Positions 34,301 through 47,112 of a stretch of DNA of 64,000 nucleotides are shown here, in pieces; the stretch's first letter is position 1, and each line of letters begins with the position of its first letter. The notes beneath the pieces are model-generated. The model made no database searches. It was not told the DNA's origin and saw only the letters and a list, made by a program, of their open reading frames with translations. Source of the DNA: Macrostomum hystrix (lineage: Eukaryota > Platyhelminthes > Macrostomidae); the NCBI GenBank assembly GCA_950097015.1, contig CATNEN010000038.1, positions 26,511,001 to 26,575,000 on the forward strand, given 5' to 3'. Made by a program: the position numbers and the translations under genes.

Positions 34301-37300
34301 AGACAGTCATATTAACTTTGGTCAACTGCAGGGATCGGCTAAAAAAATATTGTCCCTAGTGTCAAAGAGGGAATCAAAGAGATGACACTGATCGGGAGAT
34401 AAAACTCAACTTAAGGAAATGACATACAGGAGAGATGACACACGGAAGAGATGAGACACCAGAGAGATGAGACACGGGAGAGATGAGACACGCGAGAGAC
34501 AAGATACCTGAGAGATGAGACACGGGAGAGATACCTGAGAGATGAGACACGGGAGAGATACCTGAGAGATGAGACACGGGAGAGATGAGACACGGGAGAG
34601 ATACCTGAGAGATGAGACACGGGAGAGATGAGACACGGGAGAGATGAGACACGGGAGAGATGAGACACGGGAGAGATGAGACACGGGAGAGATGAGACAC
34701 GGGAGAGATGAGACACGGGAGAGATGAGACACGGGAGAGATGAGACACGGGAGAGATACCTGAGAGATGAGACACGGGAGAGATGAGACACGGGAGAGAT
34801 GAGACACGGGAGAGATACCTGAGAGATGAGACACGGAAGAGATGAGACACCAGAGAGATGAGACACGGGAGAGATGAGACACGCGAGAGACAAGATACCT
34901 GAGAGATGAGACACGGGAGAGATGAGACACGGGAGAGATACCTGAGAGATGAGTGCAGTATGTGCTGAATCTTAGAGTCATAATCCGGTCCTTGGGCCTG
35001 TGTTAGCCGACCCTTGCATGGCCTGTAAGCATGTCATCTGCTTATTCGCAGCATGTGTTAGGCAACTTGGTTTTCTTGGCCGATCATCGGCCTAAACACA
35101 AACACTTCCTGTGTTTGAATCGAGTTCTGTAGTCTATGATGAGGAATTAATTTCAGTGTAACTAGGCTGGCTATTCACATGGAGGAAGGAATAGTTTTCG
35201 CTAGTTTGGCATTCGCTAGTTAATCTCTTGCATCTGCTAATGCGCTCTAGATTCCATCGGCTGTAGAAAATGCCATAGACACGTTTTATTTTGCACAGTT
35301 TTTTACTTTAGACAGGAAAAATACTATTTTCCTTGCTCTATATTCAAAGTGCTTAATTACGCAGATGCTATTTAAAGATGTCCTTATAGTTTGGTACAAG
35401 CTTAGATACTATTTAGTATAAAGTTTTGTCTATGGCATTCGCCAGCAAATGCAAAGTATTGAAAACGAGCTTGACAAGCTGTATGTGTGTTGCACCACTG
35501 TGTTGTCAATCAGAACAGATAGTTGATTTCAAAGTCAAAGTCGAAATGCTTTTTAATCTGCTTATTTAACGCTTTGATATTCGTTAAATCGTTGCCTTTG
35601 TTAAGCTATAGCTAGTCTATTGATACATTTTTATGAATATATATTTGTATTGTGAATTTTAGTCATTTGTTGTTTTTATTTTTTACATGCAAACATATTA
35701 TACACAAAATGATTAAGTATAATAAAAACTTTAATGACGCATTCATATTACAAGCTTCTATATAATATAATGCGTTTTATTTACAAATTATTGAGTACTT
35801 GAGGCTTAAAAAGGAAACAATTAATCGACGGAGAGACACAAGAGTGTTTAATTTTTCTTATTCCACCTTGGCTAGTCAAAATTATGCATAGATTCAAACT
35901 GTTTTATATGATGTGTGCTTTCTGTGACGCATAATTTTTGTCTGATTTCTGTCCGATAGGTAATATAAGAATGACAGCTCTCTGATTGGTCAGAATGGAT
36001 AGAATTGGACGCAGCTGTCTGATTGGTCAGAATTTATAGAATTGGATGCAGCTCTCTGATTGGTTAGAATTTATAGAATTGGACGCAGCTCTCTGATTGG
36101 TCAGAATGGATAGAAATGGACGCAGCTCTCTGATTGGTCCGAATGGATAGAAATGGACGCAGCTCTCTGATTGGTCAGAATGGATAGAAATGGACGCAGC
36201 TCTCTGATTGGTCAGAATGGATAGAAATGGACGCAGCTCTCTGATTGGTCCGAATGGATAGAAATGGACGCAGCTCTCTGATTGGTCAGAATGGATAGAA
36301 ATGGACGCAGCTCTCTGATTGGTCAGAATGGATAGAAATGGACGCGGCTCTCTGATTGGTCCGAATGGATAGAAATGGACGCAGCTCTCTGATTGGTCCG
36401 AATGGATAGAAATGGACGCAGCTCTCTGATTGGTCAGAATGGATAGAAATAGACGCAGCTCTCTGATTGGTCCGAATGGATAGAAATGGACGCAGCTCTC
36501 TATCTAATTAGTTAGAATATATGGTGTGGCTACAGTTATCTTATTGGTCAGAACAGATAAGGAATGTAGCTCCGTGATTGGTCAGAATAGAGGGGTGGCA
36601 TTATTTGTCGAATTGGTCAGAGAGGAGTAATAGCTGCAGCTATTCAAGTACGTTTGTTGCAACAAGAATTTCGGATTTCGGAATAAGAAACATTTAAGTA
36701 CTCTTTTATTACCAGTTTTTCTGTGGTGTCATTGAGGGTACACGTGGAAAACTATAGTTTCAACATATTCAAAGTTCAACATTAACAATTTAATAAAGTC
36801 CGTTTCCAAGAAAAATTTGACGTGCGAAATAGTCGCTGGGCTAATCCCTGGTTATTGTGTTTTTTTCTAGGATTTTAGTGTCAGCCACTAAGTAGGTTCC
36901 TTCATTGAGGGTCGCTATCTATCGGAAAGGCTTTAAAGTAAGCAGACTTTGTTACTGATTAAAAATGCCTAGGTTTTATCAACGGATTTAGGATGAACCA
37001 CTGAGCAAAGCCGTGCAGATTAAAGGCCGGCTTTTCGCTCACGCCACTAACTTAGTGTTTTGCTTAATCAGGTAAAAAATACACGATTTTTATGAGGTCC
37101 TGTTTTGCTTAGCTTCAAGAAAATCCTGAAATGACTGAGATTGCAGCACAGTCAGCTGCTTACCTGTTTATGGCCTAGTCTTTTGATGGGTTTTTTTACT
37201 CAAACAACGATCAAAGTTAGATCTGTTAGTTTTTCATCCCAAAATATTTTGGATCTGAGTTTGACAACTCTACTAAGAGCAGCGATAAGTGAAGTCTCGA

Positions 37301-37677
37301 GTATCTAATTAAAACAAGCATAATTTTGAAAATATTAAAGGCCGCGTTTAAACTTCTATAAAACTTTAACAACCCGCCAACCTCAAACCAACAGAGCGAA
37401 TTTCTTTAAGATTCGATCGGCCGCTTCGCCGAACACATCCACGAACTCGTCTGGCACGCCAACTCTGAACTCGTCTGGCGGCTCGCCTCAGCAGAATCGG
37501 CAGCTGGGCGGTCTGCGCTATCGTACGGCCAATTCTAATTCGTCATCTTCGCCAATGTCACCAATTGGCGATCCGACCAGAGCCGAACGGGAAGCCATCG
37601 GCCTGCCCGCTTCTCAGAATCGAGCCTACGACTTCCTGTCCGCTGGCAGCTCGTTAACCGGCGACCCTAGAAGGCAG

Positions 37678-37709
<32 letters not shown>

Positions 37710-40700
37710 ACAGGCTGTCACTCGTCCCAAGCCTGAAATAGGCAGTGGTAGACAGCACGCCTACGGCTGGGCCTTGCCGCAGCAGCAGAAAAGCTCGGTT
37801 GCTAACCTACCAGTTCCTGTGCCTATCTATTGTCGACCTCTGCTTGACCGGGCCAAGGATACAAAGGTGAGATTCACTGAATTTGTGCTTGAACTTGTGG
37901 GGATTCGATCCTATGTCTTTGTATTTGAGGATCATTGGCTTATTCTTTGCATTCTGTTTAATACATGACCAACTAACAAATGCTTATTTTTGAGATGTCA
38001 AACTCACAGATCCCCTAAGGTGTTGGGTTGTCAAACTCACAGATCCCCTAAGGTGTTGGGTTGTCAAACTCACGGATCCCCTAAGGTGTTGGGTTGTCAA
38101 ACTCACGGATCCCCTAAGGTGTTGGGTTGTCAAACTCACAGATCCCCTAAGGTGTTGGGATGTCAAACTCACAGATGCCCTAAAGTGTTGGGATGTCAAA
38201 CTCACAGATCCCCTAAGGTGTTGGGTTGTCAAACTCACAGATCCCCTAAGGTGTTGGGATGTCAAACTCACAGATGCCCTAAAGTGTTGGGATGTCAAGC
38301 TCACAGATCCCCTAAAGTGTTGGGATGTCAAACTCACAGATGCCCTAAAGTGTTGGGATGTCAAGCTCACAGATCCCCTAAAGTGTTGGGATGTCAAACT
38401 CCCAGATCCCCTAAGGTGTTGGGATGTCAAACTCACAGATCCCCTAAGGTGTTGGGATGTCAAACTCACAGATCCCCTAAAGTGTTGGGATGTCAAACTC
38501 ACAGATCCCCTAAGGTGTTGGGATGTCAAACTCACAGATCCCCTAAGGTGTTGGGATGTCAAACTCACAGATCCCCTAAGGTGTTGGGATGTCAAACTCA
38601 CAGATCCCCTAAAGTGTTGGGATGTCAAACTCACAGATCCCCTAAGGTGTTGGGATGTCAAACTCACAGATCCCCTAAGGTGTTGGGATGTCAAACTCAC
38701 AGATCCCCTAAGGTGTTGGGATGTCAAACTCACAGATCCCCTAAGGTGTTGGGATGTCAAACTCACAGATCCCCTAAGGTGTTGGGTTGTCAAACTCACA
38801 GATCCCCTAAGGTGTTGGGATGTCAAACTCACAGATGCCCTAAAGTGTTGGGATGTCAAGCTCACAGATCCCCTAAAGTGTTGGGATGTCAAACTCACAG
38901 ATGCCCTAAAGTGTTGGGATGTCAAGCTCACAGATCCCCTAAAGTGTTGGGATGTCAAACTCACAGATCCCCTAAGGTGTTGGGATGTCAAACTCACAGA
39001 TCCCCTAAGGTGTTGGGATGTCAAACTCACAGATCCCCTAAGGTGTTGGGATGTCAAACTCACAGATCCCCTAAGGTGTTGGGATGTCAAACTCACAGAT
39101 GCCCTAAGGTGTTGGGATGTCAAACTCACAGATGCCCTAAAGTGTTGGGATGTCAAACTCACAGATGCCCTAAAGTGTTGGGATGTCAAACTCACAGATG
39201 CCCTAAAGTGTTGGGATGTCAAACTCACAGATCCCCTAAAGTGTTGGGATGTCAAACTCACAGATCCCCTAAGGTGTTGGGATGTCAAACTCACAGATCC
39301 CCTAAGGTGTTGGGATGTCAAACTCACAGATCCCCTAAGGTGTTGGGATGTCAAACTCACAGATCCCCTAAGGTGTTGGGATGTCAAACTCACAGATGCC
39401 CTAAGGTGTTGGGATGTCAAACTCACAGATCCCCTAAGGTGTTGGGATGTCAAACTCACAGATCCCCTAAAGTGTTGGGATGTCAAACTCACAGATGCCC
39501 TAAGGTTTTGGGATGTCAAACTCACAGATGCCCTAAAGTGTTGGGATGTCAAACTCACAGATGCCCTAAGGTGTTGGGATGTCAAACTCACAGATCCCCT
39601 AAGGTGTTGGGATGTCAAACTCACAGATCCCCTAAGGTGTTGGGATGTCAAACTCACAGATCCCCTAAGGTGTTGGGATGTCAAACTCACAGATGCCCTA
39701 AAGTGTTGGGATGTCAAACTCACAGATCCCCTAAGGTGTTGGGATGTCAAACTCACAGATCCCCTAAGGTGTTGGGATGTCAAACTCACAGATCCCCTAA
39801 AGTGTTGGGATGTCAAACTCACAGATGCCCTAAAGTGTTGGGATGTCAAACTCACAGATCCCCTAAAGTGTTGGGATGTCAAACTCACAGATCCCCTAAG
39901 GTGTTGGGATGTCAAACTCACAGATCCCCTAAGGTGTTGGGATGTCAAACTCACAGATCCCCTAAGGTGTTGGGATGTCAAACTCACAGATCCCCTAAGG
40001 TGTTGGGATGTCAAACTCACAGATGCCCTAAGGTGTTGGGATGTCAAACTCACAGATCCCCTAAGGTGTTGGGATGTCAAACTCACAGATCCCCTAAGGT
40101 GTTGGGATGTCAAACTCACAGATGCCCTAAAGTGTTGGGATGTCAAACTCACAGATGCCCTAAGGTGTTGGGATGTCAAACTCACAGATGCCCTAAGGTG
40201 TTAGGATGTCAAACTCCCAGATCCCCTAAGGTGTTGGGATGTCAAACTCACAGATCCCCTAAGGTGTTGGGATGTCAAACTCACAGATCGCCTAAAGTGT
40301 TGGGATGTCAAACTCACAGATCCCCTAAGGTGTTGGGATGTCAAACTCACAGATCCCCTAAGGTGTTGGGATGTCAAACTCACAGATGCCCTAAGGTGTT
40401 GGGATGTCAAACTCACAGATGCCCTAAGGTGTTGGGATGTCAAACTCACAGATGCCCTAAGGTGTTAGGATGTCAAACTCCCAGATCCCCTAAGGTGTTG
40501 GGATGTCAAACTCACAGATCCCCTAAGGTGTTGGGATGTCAAACTCACAGATCCCCTAAGGTGTTGGGATGTCAAACTCACAGATCCCCTAAGGTGTTGG
40601 GATGTCAAACTCACAGATCCCCTAAGGTGTTGGGATGTCAAACTCACAGATCCCCTAAGGTGTTGGGATGTCAAAATCCCGAATCCCTTAGGAGTTGGGG

Positions 40701-43700
40701 TGTCAAACTTAAGGTTGTCCTAGCTATTGGGATTTTAAAATCGAAAATATAAACTCGTAATATTTTCTCTCACCAAACTCAAGGATCATAAAAGTTCACA
40801 TCGCACATAATAATCATCATTTACGTTTGTGTAATAAATCATTTCAAAATTAAGTTGTTAAGTCAAGAAGTGGTTCTGTCCATTTTCATGGGTGAATCAA
40901 AGTTTTTGTTATCGACTTTATTTTTAAGAAAAGTAAATTGCAAAAATATCGCCTGTTTGTTGGCGCGGATGCTTAGCTTTTATTTTGCAGTCATAAAAAT
41001 TAGAAACTAACACCGGAAACCATTTTTATCCGAATTCTCCAGTTAAGATGCCTTTCTTGTTTGGCTCAAAGTGCAGAAGAGAGCACGCATGTATCCTAGC
41101 TATTTTTGAAATGGCACAATCCTGATTTCATCGGATGAGTAGAGTCTCTGACGGCCATTCTTTTTTGGTAGGAGCACATTTCTGTTGCAATCATAGACGT
41201 AGCTAATCTCGTCTGATCTGGCCGGCCTCTTGTAGATAGCCAGGCTCATGACGTCTCGGTCATGACGCCAATCGGCCGACTCGCCACTCCTGTATTTGAC
41301 ACTGGAGTTCACCATCTGTATGAGTTTTTCGCTATACGGGCTGCCTTGACGGGCCCACATGTTGTGCTGATTGGCCAAGTCCTGAATCAGATTGGAACCC
41401 TGGTTTATGTGGCGCTTGGCGAATCTGTCGTGATTGACGTCCCATTCCCACTGGAACTGGTGCTTGTCCCACTCGATGAACACGCAATTTTCTTTCTCTG
41501 AGCGCATCTCCTGAAGTGCTTTTAGCTCGGCATCGTCTAATAGGGAATTTTGGCCGTGCTTTGACCGGTCGAAAATCTGAATTAAGGCCTTGCGCACGCT
41601 CATATAGCCACGGAATGTATTGGACTGATAATTTCCCAGCTCGCAGCACAATGCCTGGGCATCGTCGACTGATCGCAGTGTATTTCTCAAGTCCTTGACT
41701 CGCTTGTGCAACTGTTCTAGAACAGTCTTGATGTCTGGCACTTCGTGCTTATGCAGCGCGGCAATGTTTTTGAACATTTCCTTCAAGCTATTGGCGTCTG
41801 AGTAGTCTCCCCACCATGACTTCTTCAGCCTGTTAACGTAATCCCAGCGGGCCTTCTCGTCTGCCGACTCGGTAATATGCTTAACCACGTACTCCTCCGA
41901 CCATGGCAGGTCATCATAGAGTAGCGTCATTATCACATAGAACCAGCTCTCAATGTCCTGCGCGAAGTTCGGCTTTTCACCGTTATAGGCGTCGATGGCG
42001 ATGTACTTTCGCGAACCCGTCCACTCACTCTGCTTCACTGGGGAGACCTGCAGTGCAAAGAAATGATAGCTTGCCGATAGTTATTTTTTATGTTCTTCAA
42101 CAAGTTCTTCCCTTCCTACCCCTCTCTCTTAGGCTCAGCAATGCCTTACCAGCTTAGAGAAGCCAAAGTCCAACAAATAGACCGTGTTCATCGCCCTGCC
42201 ATTGCCCATTGCAATATTGTCCGGCTTTAAGTCGTGATGCACAAAGCCGCACTTGTGCATGATTAACAGACGGCAGAGAGTTTGGTCGGCAATTTTGAAC
42301 ACTGTGCTAACATTGAAGATTGGTTTTATGCCGACTTCGTTATACCACGGATCGAAGTAGTTGCGCAAGTCGTCGATAGACGGTCCAAGCAGCTCCATTG
42401 CCATGTAGGAGATCTTGGTAACGCCCTCCAAGTTGCGATTGTCAGTATCTGTAAAGAACTTCACTTCCTCGCCTTGCAGATTCAGATAGGTAAAGATGTT
42501 CTTGTACTTCTGATTTATTCCGTAGTGATTCTTGTCGCCAATGTATCCAAAGTCAAAAACAGTCGGGAAGCCGTGCATATGCCGAAAATTCTTACTCCAC
42601 AATGTGTCTAGTACGAGAAATTCGCGACGAAGGAACACTATGTAGCGAGTTGTGCCGTCTTCCAGTTGAGCCTGGTCGATAATCTCGTACTTGATGGCCA
42701 CAATGTCCAGATAGGAAGTGTCCCGGTTAGGATCGCGCAACTTATCCAGCATATCAGGTTTTACTTTGCGATGCGATGCAATGGTCTCTAGAAACTTAGG
42801 ATGATAGCTGTACCGACCTTTGGATTTGTACTTGCTTACGTACTGCCGGGTGGTTACCTATAATGCGATTCAATAAAAAATTTTGATTAGAGTTCCTCAG
42901 ATAATTCGGAAAATCCTATGCCCTATCCAGCTAATCAAGTGCTAGTCATATGTGCCCCTTCCAGCTGCCAAAATGCTAGTCCTATGTGCCCCTTCCAGCT
43001 GCCAAACTGCTAGTCATATGTGCCCCTTCCAGCTGCCAAACTGCTAGTCATATGTACCCCTTCCAGCTGCCAAACTGCTAGTCATATGTGTCCCTTCCAG
43101 CTGCCAAACTGCTAGTCCTATGTGCCCCTTCCAGCTGCCAAACTGCTAGTCATATGTGCCCCTTCCAGCTGCCAAAATGCTAGTCCTATGTGCCCCTTCC
43201 AGCTGCCAAACTGCTAGTCCTATGTGCCCCTTCCAGCTGCCAAACTGCTAGTCCTATGTGCCCCTTCCAGCTGCCAAACTGCTAGTCATATGTGCCCCTT
43301 CCAGCTGCCAAACTGCTAGTCATATGTGTCCCTTCCAGCTGCCAAACTGCTAGTCCTACGTGCCCCTTGCAGCCATTAAAATGCTATATTTCCGATCCTT
43401 CTAGATTATAAATGCTAATTGTTCGAGTTAAAGCTTAGATTTAGTAAACTTACCTGAAAAACACTGCCAAAAGCGCCTGCGCCCAGTACAAACATGCTGC
43501 TAGCGATGTACTTGATGTTCCATAAGTCGCATTTGGCACTTTCCTCCTTAAAGATTGATAGAATCTTGCGCTTCTCCTCTTCGACATTAGCTAAATCTTT
43601 GTTTATGCCGCCTAAGTTGGAAATTTCAGCCATGGCTAATCCGTCAGCTTTTTATTTTTATGAATAATTCTTTTGGATTGTCGATGACTTTATCTATTTT

Positions 43701-46700
43701 ATCTAAGATTGCTCTGTAAAGTTAAAGCAATAGAAGGTTATCGATCTACTCGTAGTTGTCTATGGCCAAAAATGCTTCAGCTTTTTAGTGAGCTGGAACT
43801 GTTATTTGTTAAATAAGGGAATAGACTAGAAGAGTAACATCATTCTAACAAGAGTCTTGAATTTAGCTAGCTTAAGGATTGGGTCAGTAGCTAACCGAAG
43901 GATTGGGTCAGTAGCTAGCTGAAGGATTGGGTCAGTAGCTAGCTGAAGGATTGGGTCAGTAGCTAACCGAAGGATTGGGTCAGTAGCTAGCTGAAGGATT
44001 GGGTCAGTAGCTAGCTGAAAGATTGGGTCAGTAGCTAACTGAAGGATTGGGTCAGTAGCTAGCTGAAGGATTGGGTCAGTAGCTAGCTGAAAGATTGGGT
44101 CAGTAGCTAGCTGAAGGATTGGGTCACTAGCTAGCTGAAGGATTGGGTCACTAGCTAGCTTAAGGATTGGGTCAGTAGCTAACTGAAGGATTGGGTCAGT
44201 AGCTAGCTGAAGGATTGGGTCAGTAGCTAGCTGAAAGATTGGGTCAGTAGCTAACTGAAGGATTGGGTCAGTAGCTAGCTGAAGGATTGGGTCAGTAGCT
44301 AGCTGAAAGATTGGGTCAGTAGCTAACTGAAGGATTGGGTCAGTAGCTAACTGAAGGATTGGGTCACTAGCTAGCTGAAGGATTGGGTCAGTAGCTAACT
44401 GAAGGATTGGGTCTGTAGCTAACTGAAGGATTGGGTCAGTAGCTAACTGAAGGATTGGGTCAGTAGCTAACTGAAGGATTGGGTCTGTAGCTAACTGAAG
44501 GATTGGGTCAGTAGCTAGCTGAAGGATTGGGTCACTAGCTAGCTGAAGGATTGGGTCAGTAGCTAACTGAAGGATTGGGTCTGTAGCTAACTGAAGGATT
44601 GGGTCTGTAGCTAACTGAAGGATTGGGTCAGTAGCTAACTGAAGGATTGGGTCTGTAGCTAAATGAAGGATTGGGTCTGTAGCTAACTGAAGGATTGGGT
44701 CAGTAGCTAACTGAAGGATTGGGTCAGTAGCTAACTGAAGGATTGGGTCTGTAGCTAACTGAAGGATTGGGTCAGTAGCTAACTGAAGGATTGGGTCTGT
44801 AGCTAACTGAAGGATTGGGTCTGTAGCTAACTGAAGGATTGGGTCACTAGCTAGCTGAAGGATTGGGTCAGTAGCTAACTGAAGGATTGGGTCTGTAGCT
44901 AACTGAAGGATTGGGTCAGTAGCTAACTGAAGGATTGGGTCACTAGCTAGCTGAAGGATTGGGTCAGTAGCTAACTGAAGGATTGGGTCTGTAGCTAACT
45001 GAAGGATTGGGTCACTAGCTAGCTGAAAGATTGGGTCAGTAGCTAAATGAAAGATTGGGTCAGTAGCTAAATGAAAGATTGGGTCTGTAGCTAACTGAAG
45101 GATTGGGTCAGTAGCTAACTGAAGGATTGGGTCTGTAGCTAACTGAAGGATTGGGTCTGTAGCTAACTGAAGGATTGGGTCAGTAGCTAACTGAAGGATT
45201 GGGTCTGTAGCTAACTGAAGGATTGGGTCTGTAGCTAACTGAAGGATTGGGTCAGTAGCTAACTGAAGGATTGGGTCACTAGCTAGCTGAAGGATTGGGT
45301 CAGTAGCTAACTGAAGGATTGGGTCTGTAGCTAACTGAAGGATTGGGTCACTAGCTAGCTGAAAGATTGGGTCAGTAGCTAAATGAAAGATTGGGTCAGT
45401 AGCTAAATGAAAGATTGGGTCAGTAGCTAAATGAAAGATTGGGTCACTAGCTAGCTGAAGGATTGGGTCAGTAGCTAACTGAAGGATTGGGTCAGTAGCT
45501 AACTGAAGGATTGGGTCCGTAGCTAACTGAAGGATTGGGTCAGTAGCTAAATGAACGATTGGGTCAGTAGCTAACTGAAGGATTGGGTCCGTAGCTAACT
45601 GAAGGATTGGGTCACTAGCTAGCTGAAAGATTGGGTCAGTAGCTAAATGAAAGATTGGGTCAGTAGCTAACTGAAGGATTGGGTCAGTAGCTAACTGAAG
45701 GATTGGGTCAGTAGCTAGCTGAAGGATTGGGTCAGTAGCTAACTGAAAGATTGGGTCAGTAGCTAACTGAAGGATTGGGTCAGTAGCTAACTGAAAGATT
45801 GGGTCAGTAGCTAGCTGAAGGATTGGGTCAGTAGCTAGCTGAAGGATTGGGTCAGTAGTCGAAGTCGGCCTTGTAGTCGGAGCGTCGGACTCACGACTTG
45901 AAGGTTGGGGGTTCGATTTCCGATTCCACAGGAACAATTTGTGTCCTTTAGCAAGCCACTTAACTCTGCATTGCTTCAGTTCACCCAGCTGTTAAATGGC
46001 TACCAGCATTAGCTGGGATAATTTAGGATGGGTGTGGCGTCCCCCCAGTCCATGGACTGAACAGCTGTACGCAGCCTTCAGATGCGCCGCGCAATAGCTA
46101 CGGCTGTGCTATCGGCTGCACATCTGGCCCAATTGGGGCAGGTGTAATCACAAGTCAGAGTAAATTTTTTATCTCCCTCTGTGAGTCTCCCTAATTTCGG
46201 GAATAGACATTCTGAACAAAAGCACATTATGGACTTCTTGTGCTTTTTTATGTTTCTCTTTCATTCTCGTTCAATTTTTTTAAGGATCCACTTCGAACTA
46301 GATGGGCCTATCTATCTTTATATTGAGAGTTAGTAGTTTTTTCTATCAAAGAATGAAAAAATGCGAACGTATTTTTTACCTTACTTTCTTCAAACAAGGT
46401 AAAGTGGTTGCACGCCATTTGTTGTTAGTCGTTTAATCGGTATTTTTTCCTCTCAATGAAGAGAGGAGGCAACTATAGGGTAGACTTAGATAAATGAGTA
46501 ATAATTATTGACAATTAGAATTCTAAATAAAAAGCCTCCTCCTTCAGGTGTGGTGCGCCGCAGCAGTTTCCGCTGGTCCCAGACGGCAGTTCAACTTAAT
46601 CGGCGATGCTAGCGGCGGCGGCGGCGGTGGCACCCTAACCGATAGTCCGGAGCTAGCCAGCCTCAATGAGCAGCTGAATCGTGAGCAGGCCCAATTCGGC

Positions 46701-47070
46701 ATGCTTCCAGATCCGGGCCTGACTTCCATTGTGTGGATTTGCGCCAGCGAGCAATCGTCCACCGGCCCGAGCCAGGTGTGCATTCTCAACGCCAACCGGC
46801 CTGCCGAGCTTCTCCAAGCCTTCACAGTGTGCCAATCCCAAATCCTCACCATCGCCTGCGTCCCGGGCCCGTCGGCTGGCGATCTTCAATCGGACGACTT
46901 CACAAACAGCGATTGCCAAAACAGTTCTGCCGACAGTGGCGGCGACGGCAGTGTCGATCCGCTGTCGGAGCCCTCACCGAATCGGGCTAGGCTGGTCCGC
47001 TGTGTGGCCGTTGAATCGCCAAATCAAAGCCCGCACGCCAGCAGCCTGTCTTTAGTTGGCTCACCACCGA

Positions 47071-47112
<42 letters not shown>

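Noticed and set aside
35965..36500. Clustered CCAAT boxes as a promoter
   Set aside because: The ATTGG pentamer repeats only because it is part of the 37-bp minisatellite unit; no gene start follows.
37984..40752. Frames of 920 and 733 codons on opposite strands
   Set aside because: They are wholly within a 33-bp tandem array with no start context, conserved domain or splice link; frame openness follows from unit length.
43826..45937. A 703-codon minus-strand frame of LATDPILQ repeats
   Set aside because: Translation of the 24-bp array in JIP intron 10; no independent coding evidence.
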